A stretch of DNA of 64,000 nt, from positions 3,417,001-3,481,000 of the forward strand of contig CALNXK010000038.1 in assembly GCA_942486035.1 (NCBI GenBank), written 5' to 3'. Below the pieces are notes generated by a model. The model saw only the letters and a program-made list of their open reading frames with translations, searched no databases and had not been told where the DNA came from. Positions 1-12,000 of the stretch are shown here, piece by piece (position 1 is the stretch's first letter; each line of letters starts with the position of its first letter). The translations under genes were made by a program, and so were the position numbers. The DNA comes from Porites lobata. Lineage: Eukaryota; Cnidaria; Anthozoa; Scleractinia; Poritidae.

Positions 1-3000
1 TGGCGTTTCGACAACCTGTACGGTAGTCATCTTCAGAGTCAAAGTGAGTTGTATCACGTCAGTTGATGGTATTATACTCTGGTTATTGACCTGATTGGTC
101 AATTACGTCGCGATGTTATTGGTCGTCTGTCAGTTAAGCCGTGATGTTATTGGCTATGAAGATTCGTCATGTCAGTTGGTGCTTTGCTTGAAACTCTCCC
201 AAACCGTACTATGACCCATCGCGTTTACGTTCGTCTCAAGGTTTCTAATCTGTCTAACCTGACTTGAAAAGACCCTATCACGGTTTTCGACGCCATCTTG
301 GCGAGTAGGCAAACGTGTGAGAAATTACAGTCTTTGTATGAACAAAATATCAATTGTAAACTAAAGCTACAAAGCAAAGGATTGTCTTAAAAGTATTTGG
401 GGGCGTACCTGTGCTTAAATTTCTCCACAGGCTTGCTTTAAATTTTCCATATACTTGTCTGTAATTTTCCCGGGACTTTCTTACCGACAAATGTATAGAA
501 AATTTTAATAAGTGGTTCTAGGTCTTCTACTGCATGTAACACCCTCAAATTTTTTCAGGAGAATCCTTAGGAGTGAAACTTTAGTTTACAAATCATAATT
601 TTTTCAGAACAGCCGTTCTACGGAAATTATTCAACATTAGATTCTCATACAATCACTGTAATTTCTCACGCGTTTGCCTACTCGTCAAGATGGCGTCGAA
701 AACCGTGACAAGGTCTATAGTCTATAGCTCGTGGGGTCTACTCTTGTCGAAAGTAAGCGTAACACTCAACACTCCCAAAATTTCGCAATCGATTGTGAGA
801 CAGAGATGCTCCCCCAACTAGGTCACAACACTTTTTGGGATTCATTTAACGTCATTTAGAAACCAATTTACACGGAATAACCCCGTCGCATGCGATATGC
901 TTTAATGTGATGATGAAAACAACTGACAATCCACAAAACCTATACACTTGAGAGTACGTATTGAAATCATTTCGCCGGTTTGCTAGTAAGTTTATAAAAA
1001 GTACATAACACAGAAAAGTAATTCGGCCTCTTTAATTAAGGTTTTTTGAATTTTTGAGACGAAAATGCGAAGTATCCTTCTACGTGTATATGTAGCGTCG
1101 GCAATAACATCGCCCAGTAAAAAAACTGCGATGGTGCATTGAGTTTATATTCATTCGAAGACTTTTCTTCAGGTTATTATTCAAATTCGTTTTATTTTTA
1201 TCATTATTCTAATGACTTTTTCCTCTAAGTTTCATTTGGCTCGCATGTTGAGATCATATTAATGGATCAAAATATACACGCACACGTCTGGAATACTGAT
1301 GGTCTTCTTTTCATTCTAAAGATTAAAAGCGCGTCTACACCGTTGAGTGGCTCGTTTCTGATACTGGAACAAAAAAAGACTCAAGATGGGTTCTATCTAA
1401 CCCAAAGTATATTTTCTCGTAAAGTTAGTTTATGAGCTTCACGCCAGCTTGCATGGAATTCGTGACCTGAGTTCAAAGCCATGTTAAAATTGAATTACCT
1501 GCCATTATGCTAAATCGAATAATTATGAAAAAAATTGAAACTTTGATGGAGCACTAAAAGAATATGGCGAAACTCACGTGCCCTTTATCCCCGGACTGCA
1601 CGAAGTGGATCGTCTTCACCGCGCGATGTCTCTTGCCACTAGCGCGCTAAAAAAACGCAGCTTGGTCACTAGAAAAATCCGCCAGTCAGTTTTAAAAAAA
1701 TCTTGACTTGATTAAAAACACGTCTTATAAAGCTTATTTTATAACAGACTATTATTTACAACAGTTGTAAAGCCAGACTAAACGGTTATATTGACACAGC
1801 GATACCAGAAGATAGCCAAGTTAACTGGGAAGACAATTTTCCAGCGGATGACTTAATTAATTTTTTCTAGTTTATATTCCAAAAAACGCTAGCCAATATT
1901 AAAAACCCGATCTTTTTTTTAGGTTTTGTTGTTGTTGTTTTTTTTTCATTTCAAAGGGAAAGACACAAAAGAAATACAACCAAAGAAAAGTAAAGTTTTG
2001 AAATGACTATACTGAGACAAAAACGAGAACATGAAACCTTCCATGAAACATTTGTAGAACTTTACTATGACTACTGATGGTCAGTGGTTTGGGAATATGT
2101 GGCCGGTTTTCCTGTATATTATAAGAAAAATTAATTGGGGAAGTTTGTGCACCAAAAAAAAGAAAATGCAATTTACTTATTAGAAAACGCTAAAGCTTTT
2201 AACGTTGTTCTCAGGTAATTAGTAAGTACATAACGTTCTTGATCAGGTTACAAAATTCACGTTTGCTCAGTTTTAGCAGGTCATTTGTCAATGGTTTTAA
2301 AAAAGGCTGTTGATGTTGAGTTTTCCGGTTTTTCAAAAATGCGCGATGAAATTAAAATCGAGACTCCATTTTACTTTCAATAGAAGCATAAGCTTTCACA
2401 AATGAGCTAATCATAACAATGAAATGCAAGTTTCCGGAACCTTCAGTTTCAATACGTATAATAAAAAAATGGAATACGCAAAGCCACTTCTGTAACTCCC
2501 ACAAGTCACGTCCTTGATCGCGCAGTTTTCTTATAATTAAGTTTTTGCTGAATGGTCTTATCCTCAAAAATAACACAGTTAAAAAATATTTTCAATTTAT
2601 TTCCCTACTGTGGGGGGCGTTTTCGCTGGTTAAAGAACCAGACAGAACTTAACAAAAGCCGGGAAAAACACACTAAATTATTACACCCTCAGTGCACAGG
2701 TTATTTTTCAATCAAAGTCAAAGAGAGTGAATGGTATTTGCGCTGCAAATGTACAGCAATATATTTAAACGCTTTCAATCTTTCTTGAAAGCTTTCGCTT
2801 CTTGCTATTCAATTTACAGCAATTGTATTAACTTATCCAATTTCAGCTCCCAAGCAACAAGGCTTTTACAACAGAATGTTTCCTTTTAAGAGGGCATAAG
2901 ACTTAATGACAGTTTCCCGGGGGAGAACAAGTACGCCAAAAATTTCCATAGAAGGTCTCGCGTTTACAATCGGTTCGTTATGCTTCCTTGCGCCTTTATG

Positions 3001-3255
3001 TTTTTCGATGTAAGTCACTGATTAACTATTGTGTGTCGCTAAGCAAAGCGTAAGTCGTGGCAATAATTACAACATAAAAAACAAAAGAAAATCAACACAA
3101 TTAACGACAAAGCATACAACATGTAACCTAACTATAGGCAAAGCTTTCCTACAATGGACTTTTTTAGAATTGCAATAATCCCTCAAAAACAGCACGTACT
3201 AGGTAAACAAAATCAAACTTGAAAGAGACAGATAGGTTATCTAAACAAATATTAC
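1..3255. other. Noncoding or unassigned AT-rich DNA
   Basis: No open frame here has convincing coding character or a recognisable family, apart from the foldback element at 270-716. A minus-strand frame around 2350-2576 is open, but I found no splice-site pair that would join it to the exon at 3256-3433. If the unidentified gene starting near 4205 continues, its later exons should lie here or beyond the left edge of the window. Confidence 0.5.
270..716. mobile_element. Foldback/MITE-like element with about 70-bp terminal inverted repeats
   Basis: The left arm (270-340) reads as the reverse complement of the right arm (about 645-716). Both share a core running CACGGTTTTCGACGCCATCT and then GAGTAGGCAAACG, with a few substitutions. 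The interior is AT-rich and has no open frame. This fits a non-autonomous DNA transposon. I could not settle a target-site duplication, so the superfamily is not assigned. Confidence 0.75.
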
Positions 3256-4205
3256 CTTGTAGATCCTGGCCAACTCCGACATACTCATCCTTTGAAGTAA
3301 AATATCCAAAAAGCAAGAAGTTTAAGTCTTGTCGGGTAAATTCCCAAGTGGTTTTGGTTACGTTGTTTTTTCTAACTTCACTCCGCTTTTGTCCCGATTC
3401 AAAAACTTTCAGCATTTTGACTTGGAGTCTTTCCTAAGAAAAGAAAACCTGTAAATAAATAGGTACTTATGTTATGTAAATATTTCAATTCGTGTTACCA
3501 AGTGCTCTGAGCTTGTCGTATAACACTTTCGCCTTTGTCATTGACTCCGGGCCTGAATCAAAGCGCGTAATTTGCATCCTCACTGAGTTTATCATATTAA
3601 CTTTCGATAAACAAGAAAAATTAGAGACCTTCGGCATTCAAACGACTGTAAAGACAGAAATTTATAAAAACTCTGCAAAGTATAGTAAGTGTAATGATAG
3701 GCTGCTAGCTGATGCGAGCTCAACTTTTTTGCTGAATGTTGACACCGCAGTTCCTCGAGTGTTTATAATAGCTCGTATTCGTTGTCACACAGTTATTTTA
3801 CAAACTAAACGCAAGAAAAAGCTTCATTTGAGCTTTAAAATGAACGAGCAATATATTTATTTATCGAAAGGTGTTGTCCAATTCAAGTCTAGTCCGAACA
3901 ACAACTGTTTGTCCAGCTTTAATGTGGTGAACAATACGTGCCAGCATGGTACACTCTAAATCTAACGTGAGCATTTTATCCAGTTTGTAAACAGGATTAC
4001 GTAGTTCACTTCCACTTTAGCGGAATACAACTTGAAAACAAGAACTAGCTGAAACGCAAGTTAACATGTAAAGTTCGCTTTAGTTTGATAGAGTTCTTAC
4101 CTGTGAAAGGTTTCTAGCTGCGTTCGTAAGAATGGTATCGTGTTCTATCTCACGACGAGTCTCTAACTTTGAAGGCGCACTCACGCGCCCGCTCCCCTGC
4201 ACCTG
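3256..4205 (-). CDS. 5' end of an unidentified gene (two exons visible)
   Basis: On the minus strand an untranslated exon (about 4205-4101) ends at CACAG|GTAAGA. A second exon (3433-3256) begins after a TTCTTAG acceptor and ends at CAAG|GTAAT. The first ATG is in exon 2 (3415-3413, context CAAAATGC) and opens 53 codons plus one base. The predicted N-terminus starts MLKVFESGQKRSEVRKNNV and contains TWEFTRQDLNFLLFGYF. I recognise no family. The continuation is not found. A TATA box upstream (4237-4231) supports the 5' end. Strong splice signals at both ends of exon 2 are the best evidence; the product is unknown. Confidence 0.45.
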
Positions 4206-4230
4206 CCTGACCGCCGTCCACGCGCGCCAA

Positions 4231-4237
4231 ATTTATA
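4231..4237 (-). promoter_or_regulatory. TATA box of the minus-strand promoter
   Basis: On the minus strand TATAAAT sits in GGGGGTATAAATTTGG, about 130 bp upstream of a strong splice donor at 4101/4100. Start of transcription would be expected about 30 bp downstream, near 4205. A GC-rich stretch follows it, unlike the surrounding AT-rich DNA. This is a prediction from sequence only. Confidence 0.5.
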
Positions 4238-7200
4238 CCCCCTCTGCGCATGTGCAGTAATGGACAGAAAGCATTCTTTATTAATGACCAATGCGCGCAC
4301 TTTTAATCATGACAAGACATGTTTTGTATATTAAACCAGCGGAACAGAATTTTTCAAAGGAAAATTTCAAGTTATAATGCGTCATTCTGAAACTGCTTTT
4401 CGTTAAGCGCAAATTTTTAGTGTGGAGACGTTGCTTTCCACGACCGAATTTTTAACGGAACTTCAAGAGAATGCTGTCTTATGACTTACGAATGACATAC
4501 GTTAATGTAACAACTGAATATAATCAAAGCTGGGATAGCTACGTGTACCACATTCAATAGGTAAAAAACCCTCTGTCACTTTACCGAATAAAACCATACA
4601 TCATCTTTTTTTTAAAAAAAGTGGACTTTGTATTTGCTTCCCCTGTATCTGTGCTCACTTTGTCATTACACTCAACAGCTGAACTCAGGAGAAGAACCTA
4701 ATATCTTGTCTTAAGGTAACAAGAAGTCTAGACGGCTTTTTTTGTCGAGGGAGACCTTGAAACTCTCTGTAGGATCCCAGTACCATATATTTTTATATAA
4801 AACATCGTGTTCCACGTGGGGTGAACTATTGATGAATTACGCGCGCCGAGCGCGGAATTTAATTGACGTCAAGTTTCTTTACTGAAGTCTAAAAAGGAAT
4901 TTGAAACTAAAAAATGCATACTAGTGAATTCATCCGGTTATTCAGGATTCACGGTTCCTGTGTTTCTTTGAGTACGGTTCCGAAGCAAGTACATATGGCC
5001 ATTATAAGCGATACCCGCTTGTCTTCCGTCGATCTTCTCGCGGTTCAGGGGGTCGTCCAATATTAATTGCTGGCACGCTTAACAATCCATTTTCGGGTTT
5101 TTCGTGTCTTACGTTGTAGCAAAATTTAGAGAAGCCGACATCAATGATCTGATCTTGGATTCTCCCAAGGAAACGGTCCTCGTCTGTAAGGTCAAGTGCT
5201 AGATGTAATCGACATTTATATACATCAAGAAAATTTAACGTAAATTTATAACAAAAAAATGAATTAGAAGTTTCAAGTTATCTTTCCAAAGCATTTTGTT
5301 AGTCTTAATTTGCTTTGCTGTTTCGTTTCACTCCCCGAATTATCCTGGCGTGCCTGGAGTCAGTTTGCCAACTAAATAGCAAAAAATAGGAATAAGACAG
5401 GTCTATAATTGCTAGTGAGCCGAACTTAAAAAAAAAAACCAAAAAACAAAAAACAAAAAACTAAATAGCAAAAAATAGGAATAAGACAGGTCTATAATTG
5501 CTAGTGAGCCGAACTTACCGTCGAATACTCAGAAGGGGTCCAGCTAATTAAATGGTATGATTATCGAATGTCATTTCTAACAAAGGAATAAGAAAACTGT
5601 CTCCCGTAAACTGGCTAACTGGCTGGATAACATATCCTATAAAACGTACTAGTGAACAGAGGCTGTAAAATACTTTAAAATATTAAAAGACAAATTTTAA
5701 AAGTCAGGATTTTCAAGGTTGCCAACTACAGGTTGTATCTCTTTTTTTGTTTAAAGTTAAATGAAACTCTAACTTTTTTCTATCAGAAATATTTTTTGGG
5801 AAACTTGTTTTTGTTGATTGAATTGAATATATCAGTTATGAATTTTCGTATTTGAACGGTTTTTTTATTCTTAGCTGCCCTGCATGAATACAATGTTTCT
5901 TGATATTTTTTTAAGAAAGGCGAAGCCTTCGTTGTCGACTGTCAGCTAATTTATGCTGCTAAACGGAACTTAACATCTCACGATAACCGAAGGGCTTTTT
6001 CTTACTGCGGCTTCCCCCTGAAATTTAATAGTACAAGCCAAATTCTACTTGAACCTTGCCAGCGATAATGCTTTATTTCCTTTACTTCGCTGACAATGTT
6101 CTATGCCCTTTTATGATACTCTTTCAGTGATCGAATGTTATTAAAAGCACTTCGTGCTGGGAGAGCGCATTCCACAAGAGATCTATGTGGTTGCTAAACT
6201 CCCAGACATTGAGAGCCAATGAATAGAACAATACTAATCCCTTAGAGAAATTACTATTTTGTAACAAGAATAACGCCAGATCACAGCATTTGTTCCTTTG
6301 TTGCGAATTTGAAAGTTTTTTTCCAGAGATTATGAAAAGGGGAAGTGCAAGATGATTGCATAAACTATTGTAAACTGCAGTGAAGCTGAAAACAACGACT
6401 TCAAAAGCAAAACCATTCTACTAATTACCGTATCATATTTAGTGACGCTAAATTACAATTTAAAACAATATTCAAAGAAAAACCGGTACCTTTTGCCGAA
6501 TAAACTGCTTGTATAATGTCTCTCCAGTAGTTGAAATTATGAGACGCTCTCTTTAATTCCTGGCTATTTCACGAGAGACTGAATAATGCGAGGTTTGCCT
6601 GAACTTGCTCCAAGTATGGCTAGCGTGTCCGTCAGAATTGAATTATCATTCAAAGATTATTGTTTCCATTTTTCTATTTGCGAGCTCCTTTGGAATCATT
6701 CCTCTGCGGTCTGGAAATGTTACAAGCTATAACCAACTTCCAAAATCCGCCAAAATCGTTATTGATTAAAGACGTAGGTTGTGACAGAGAACTAGTACAC
6801 ACTCCAAGCAAATAAAGCTTACTAATTCTTATAACAGAAAACATATCTTAGCAACTCATAATATACTGGCTAGTATTTACCAAGCAGACGGTCTTTATAT
6901 GTGGGTTCATAATTTTCTACTGATGCGACATTAGTTGTAAAGCGATCGAATGAATTCAACTTCAATCTGCTTGTGGCATACAAAATGTTAAAATAACGTA
7001 GAGAGCAACGTACACTTTTTATTTTAGCGGAAGAAACAAGTTGGGTCGTCCTTTTGCTTAACCAATCTTTTTCGCTTTATAAAGTCCATATAAGCATCAT
7101 CTCTTGTAGTATTTACTTAGGTTTTCGTTTGTGAAATTAATGTCTCTACTTCCCACCACGTCGATAAAATGCAAAATGTACCACTTCCCGTGTCGACAAA

Positions 7201-8585
7201 ACGCACTACTTCAATTACTTTTCACGCGCGTTCTTTTGGCGCGATTCTGGATCTTTAATTGACGCTCGTGACAAGAGGTTAAAAAAACCTCCATTAAAAA
7301 TTAACATTGGGAAGGTTTCTGTTTTGTGTTGCTTTCGGTTTTATTTATTGCCGAGTCAGATAAAATACAACTGAGACCGGGCGTCGACGAATTGACGGTT
7401 TAGCTATATATAGTCTGTGGGTTAATGACTCTGTGCCGGGTCAGCAGTGACACCTTTTGAGTGAACAAACCTGATCAGCGGTTTCGTCCTCAGTGGAATT
7501 TTCAGCCATTTAGAACGGCGGCTAAAGAAACACGCACCAAAGGCGGCAAATTTAGGCTTGATTCAACAATAGCGTTTCTTCAAGCACATCAAACGGCGAA
7601 TTTGTTCGGGTTTTTTTTAATGGGTATAAGAAGGCATGTTCAGTATCTTTAAATATTCAAAATGACAGATGGCATGTTTTCTTTGTGACACTTTGTATTT
7701 CAGTCATTTTCTATCTGCCACACGCGACTTGGCGTGTACCGGTGGGCGAACTTCCAAGACGTTGATGAAGTGCACGCGCTATATTGCAATTTATTTTCGC
7801 TGGCACTCGTGGTGATGAAGATTATTAATGACAATGACGCAATTGTTTGAAAAGCTACAGCAGCAAAATGGTGTTCTATTTATCATTGTGGCGTCCCGCA
7901 AATCTAAATTTTTTTCGGACTTACTCATTAGTATTCAATGAAATGGAGGCCATGTCGGTGTACCAAGTCAATCCTGTGGCTGTGAGAGTCGAACTCTTAC
8001 TACGTCAACGCTTCCTTTTGTTTCATTACATTTGCATAGATGCCGGCTACGTGCGCTCCATCCCTTGATCAAAGTCCTCAGCAAAAGTATCATTCAAAGT
8101 CGAGTGGGAGTCTGGGTGGAGTAATTGAGCGATGATCAGAAAGTTTAGCACCTTTGATGATGTGTTACTGCAACGAGCCAGTTGACCCTTTTACTACGTA
8201 ACATGTAGCCTGCTCACAGACCCTATATTTTCTCTTAAAGAACCTTTGAGATACAGAATGAAAAACCGCGGGGGATTTATTGACCGCGAGAGCATGCGGC
8301 AGGGGGCGAGGGTGGGGACAGAAGAGAATGTTCTTTCTTTTTCTTTCTCGCCCTCCGCGCTCACCGATTGTCGAAAAGGTAAAAAAAAAAACGTCTGTGT
8401 ACAGACTAACTAACATGGTGCATAATTCACACAAAAATTATAGTCTCCGATCCCGGTTCACACAAGTGCCCTGTTAAATTGTTGCCTAAGATTTGTGATA
8501 ATTCATTCATTTTGTTTACTTTAAGACCATCAAAAATTGGGAAAACATTTAGAGAGTTTCCTCAAGAATCCTTGAATTCAAAAAT
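4238..8585. other. Noncoding DNA upstream of the TATA promoter and past the ARS2 3' end
   Basis: This stretch has no frame that I can support as coding. It includes the duplicated segment at 5372-5517, listed separately. Several short frames around 7461-8477 lack family similarity and splice context. ARS2 transcription may run into its right part, depending on where polyadenylation happens. Confidence 0.5.
5372..5517. repeat. 57-bp direct duplication flanking a 32-bp A-rich insert
   Basis: Positions 5372-5428 and 5461-5517 are identical 57-bp copies, starting CTAAATAGC and ending GAACTTA. They are separated by 32 bp made only of A and C (runs of A broken by CC, C and C). The arrangement looks like a long target-site duplication around a bare poly(A)-like insert, or a recent tandem duplication with A-tract expansion. 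Identical copies imply a recent event. Confidence 0.85.
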
Positions 8586-8589
8586 TACA

Positions 8590-8595
8590 TTTATT
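8590..8595 (-). other. Candidate ARS2 polyadenylation signal
   Basis: AATAAA on the minus strand (TTTATT on plus), about 460 bp past the ARS2 stop codon. It is a consensus hexamer in a plausible position, but cDNA evidence is needed to tell it from chance in AT-rich DNA. Confidence 0.35.
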
Positions 8596-9057
8596 TTTCC
8601 AGTTTAAATGCGAAAAAGAAAGAAAGAAAGACAGCTTGATCGCAGGCTATTTCCAGATGCTCTTGCTGGTTTCCAAATTTTGAGAAGCCTGGTTCGTGCT
8701 ATACGTAGTAGCCCTAACCCGCCATTTTGCTCTTTGAATAAATATTACCTAACTAAACAGGTAGAAATGGAACAGTTGTTTGACGAGTTATTTGTTTTAA
8801 TCTGTCTAATATCTACACAAATGTTGAGCCTTGTACAGAAGGAAAATATTCATTTCTAAGACAGCATTTCAAGCGCACCTACACTCTACTCTTGCGTGGT
8901 ATTGTGAGTGAAAAATAGTCCTATACTTTGCGAAGCCATTTCAGTGCTCGTGCGTTTGTACAGTACGGAAAAATGACCACGTTGGACATCCTTTACATCG
9001 CTCTCAAGAGCGCAAGATTCGCTTATCACGAGATACTTGAGAGGCAAACGGTACAGT

Positions 9058-12000
9058 CTAGAACGCATCTGCATCATCTGGTGCATCCAGGTCTTTGTAC
9101 TGAATAATCGTTCTTGGGTCACGATGAAAACCTCTGCGAGAAAAAAAAAAGAAAAGGTCGTGTTACTGCCTCCCAAAACGACGTTGTTTTACAGAGTGTA
9201 CAATCTTTTTTGTCCCACGAAATATTACTTGGTGGCATTTGGCCACAAAATATTGAATTTGCCAAGCAAACTCTTAATATTTTGGCAGTTACCTGGCACT
9301 TTGATGTTCCTCACACTTGGCAAAAGTTTTTCTACTGGTATTTTCGACCACTCATTCCACTCCAAGAAGTGGCCAAAATCGATCATAGACAAATATTCCA
9401 AATTTCATTTTTGTAAAATGCTAAAAACTAAATAATACCTTGTGAAAGTGTTATCAGAGGGGTTTGACTTGAATTAGGTCACACCGCAGACTCACTCGTC
9501 AGAGCCACATTACAAGACTCCGACTTTAACTTTGAGAGTCAAAGCGAGTTAACCCTTGAAGCCCCAATACTGACCCACATCCAATTTCTCCCAACAATAA
9601 CACTACCTGATCAAACAGACAGGTCATGAAAATTACTGAAATGATCACCAAAGATGCATGTTGATGTTGGGGCTTAGAGTGTTTAACAGATGATTAAAGG
9701 GGCTATGTCAGTCACGCTATTTGCTATCTTTTTAGAAAGCTAAAACGTGTCTTCGCATCAATCGAGTTCCACAACTAATGGTCCAGTTTCGTTATTTAAG
9801 ACTATATTTAGGCATTGAAAGTTTTTGCTGCTACGGATGGCAAGGGTGAACATGGATTAAAACTTGAAAACGTTACTGCTCCTTGATGAATGCGCTTTGA
9901 ATGTATTTAGTACGAAAGTGCTAATTGAAGACACTATTTTTACGTTTCCTACTGGAGACGGGACCACCATTTTACGTGGTCATCCAAGCCACGCGAAGGT
10001 CTAGCCGCTTGCAGTGCAAAGGGAGTATCTTCATTTCTCAGTTATTTTAAGACCCTGAGTATTGGTCCGGCCCCGGCAATCGAAACCGCGACCTCCCTCT
10101 CTGCAGTCAAGCGCTCTACCGACTGAGCTAATCCCGCGGCGGTGAAAACTGTTTGATATCTTCTTCATAACTCTACAGGAGCATTTTGTGTATGGGTAAA
10201 GGCACTAAGTAATGACTTCAGCACAGAATTTGGATCATTTTACCTTTCTGGGAAACTGCCAACCCACCCCTCCCCTAAGCCAACATTTTGCCTTAAGTGA
10301 GAAGTAAGTATTAATGTTGGCTTAGGGGAGGGGTAGGTGGGCAGTTTCCCAGAAAGGTAATATGATCCCAGAATTGACCTAAGACAGCAATATCCTCGTA
10401 ACGTAGCCCTTATAAACACTTGCTCTGCGCTAACCCACATTCTAATATTTCAGGGTAAACTGTCTTCGATCTGATTCAATTCCCTTCCCTTCATGCTTAT
10501 TGTGATAAAGCTAAAACAGCGTTCGGGTTCCCTGCGATTAGGACTAAAAGGGTTAAAAACTCTCATGTACAACAATACACAAGACCACGTGACTCTAAGG
10601 GGGATTCCATCAGTACAATCACTTCCAGTGAATTTCATGTAGCATCAAATCTTGGAACTTTTATGCTACTGATCAACAGTACAAAGAATGGAAATATCTG
10701 AGTTATTATCATAGCGGTCAACAACGCTTTTCTTACAAAAGATTGCCTCATAAAGAACGCCCGGAAAAATCGGGAGGTTGGTCTATTTCTGAGTTTACTT
10801 GCATCAGTATCGCTTGGGTACACTGGAATGATGTAAGCAAAATGGTTACTGGTCACATGGGATAAAATTGGCCAATAGTTGACTGACACATCCTTAGTAA
10901 CGATCCCAGAAGTCTTGGCGAAAGTTAACTCGGCCCAACTGCCCTGATTTGCATTTTTTCAAGCCGTTTGTCAATTTTTTTGTGAATATTTAATTATCTT
11001 AGCGCAACGCGGCGAAAATAGATCACGTGACTAATTATTTAAAAACCTAGAAGTTCGTTACGCAACTTACATTTCAAAAGTGTCACCACAGATCGCACTT
11101 CGAAGCTTACTAGCCGCATATGGAACACAAATTGTAAGTATAATATTTTCCCGTCGCTTCAACCGAAATCGACATGTGTAATAACCTTCTTTGTCATATT
11201 AATTTAATTTTTCAGTTGACTAAACTACTACAAGTGCAAATAAATTCCATGTACGGTCATGTACGCGAAAATCAGTTAGTGGTGAAATCTTCAACATAAA
11301 GTAGCCCTTCAATCACAGGAGCGAATCAGTCAAAATTTATTGCAGAAGATTACGCCGAGTTACTAACTACCGCCAAGCTTCGCATTTAAATTCCGCTCAC
11401 AATGCCGCCGAAGGTAGACGTGAAAACTCTCGCGGGAAAACTGGACAATGCCGTCAAACTCTTGTACGAATTAATGGAAGAATTCGAAACAATTTTCTCC
11501 GTAAAACCGGAACTAAAAACACTTGAAGCAGCATTCAGTTTAGTAGAAACCAAGTACAGACTGGTCAAGAAACAGCAGGAAACAATTCTGGATAGACTGG
11601 TCGACGAAGGCACTGGCCCAGAAGACGAACTCGTGTTAGCAACAAAGAAAACTGGAGACAAAACCAAAGCTGATTTCCTTCAAATCACTTTAAAGTTTGC
11701 TGCATATCAAAAGGAACAAAACTCCTCAGAAAATTCTAACAATGCGACAACTCTGGAAGCGCTAACATTATCAATGTCGTCCATGACGTCGGCGGTGCAG
11801 AAAATGGCCGATAACATCGGATCAAAACCGTCAAACTCTAGTTTACAACGATTACCTGTACCAGTATGGGACGGAACTCGCAGAACCTATGCCACGTGGA
11901 AAAAGGAGTTCAGCCATTGGATGAAGAAATACGGTCAGGATAAAGATGAACAATTGCAACGTTTTCGAAATGCAATGCCAAAAGGATCGTTCTGGACCGA

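Noticed and set aside
3492..3959. 155-codon plus-strand frame
   Set aside because: Low-complexity composition, no recognisable domain, and opposite to the better supported minus-strand exon pair nearby.
9037..9435. Two overlapping plus-strand frames of 100-132 codons
   Set aside because: They are shadows over the last ARS2 exon and its intron.
10060..10140. A functional tRNA gene (Cys-like loop)
   Set aside because: The stems do not close well, the B box is altered and an unrelated body follows, so it fits a SINE.
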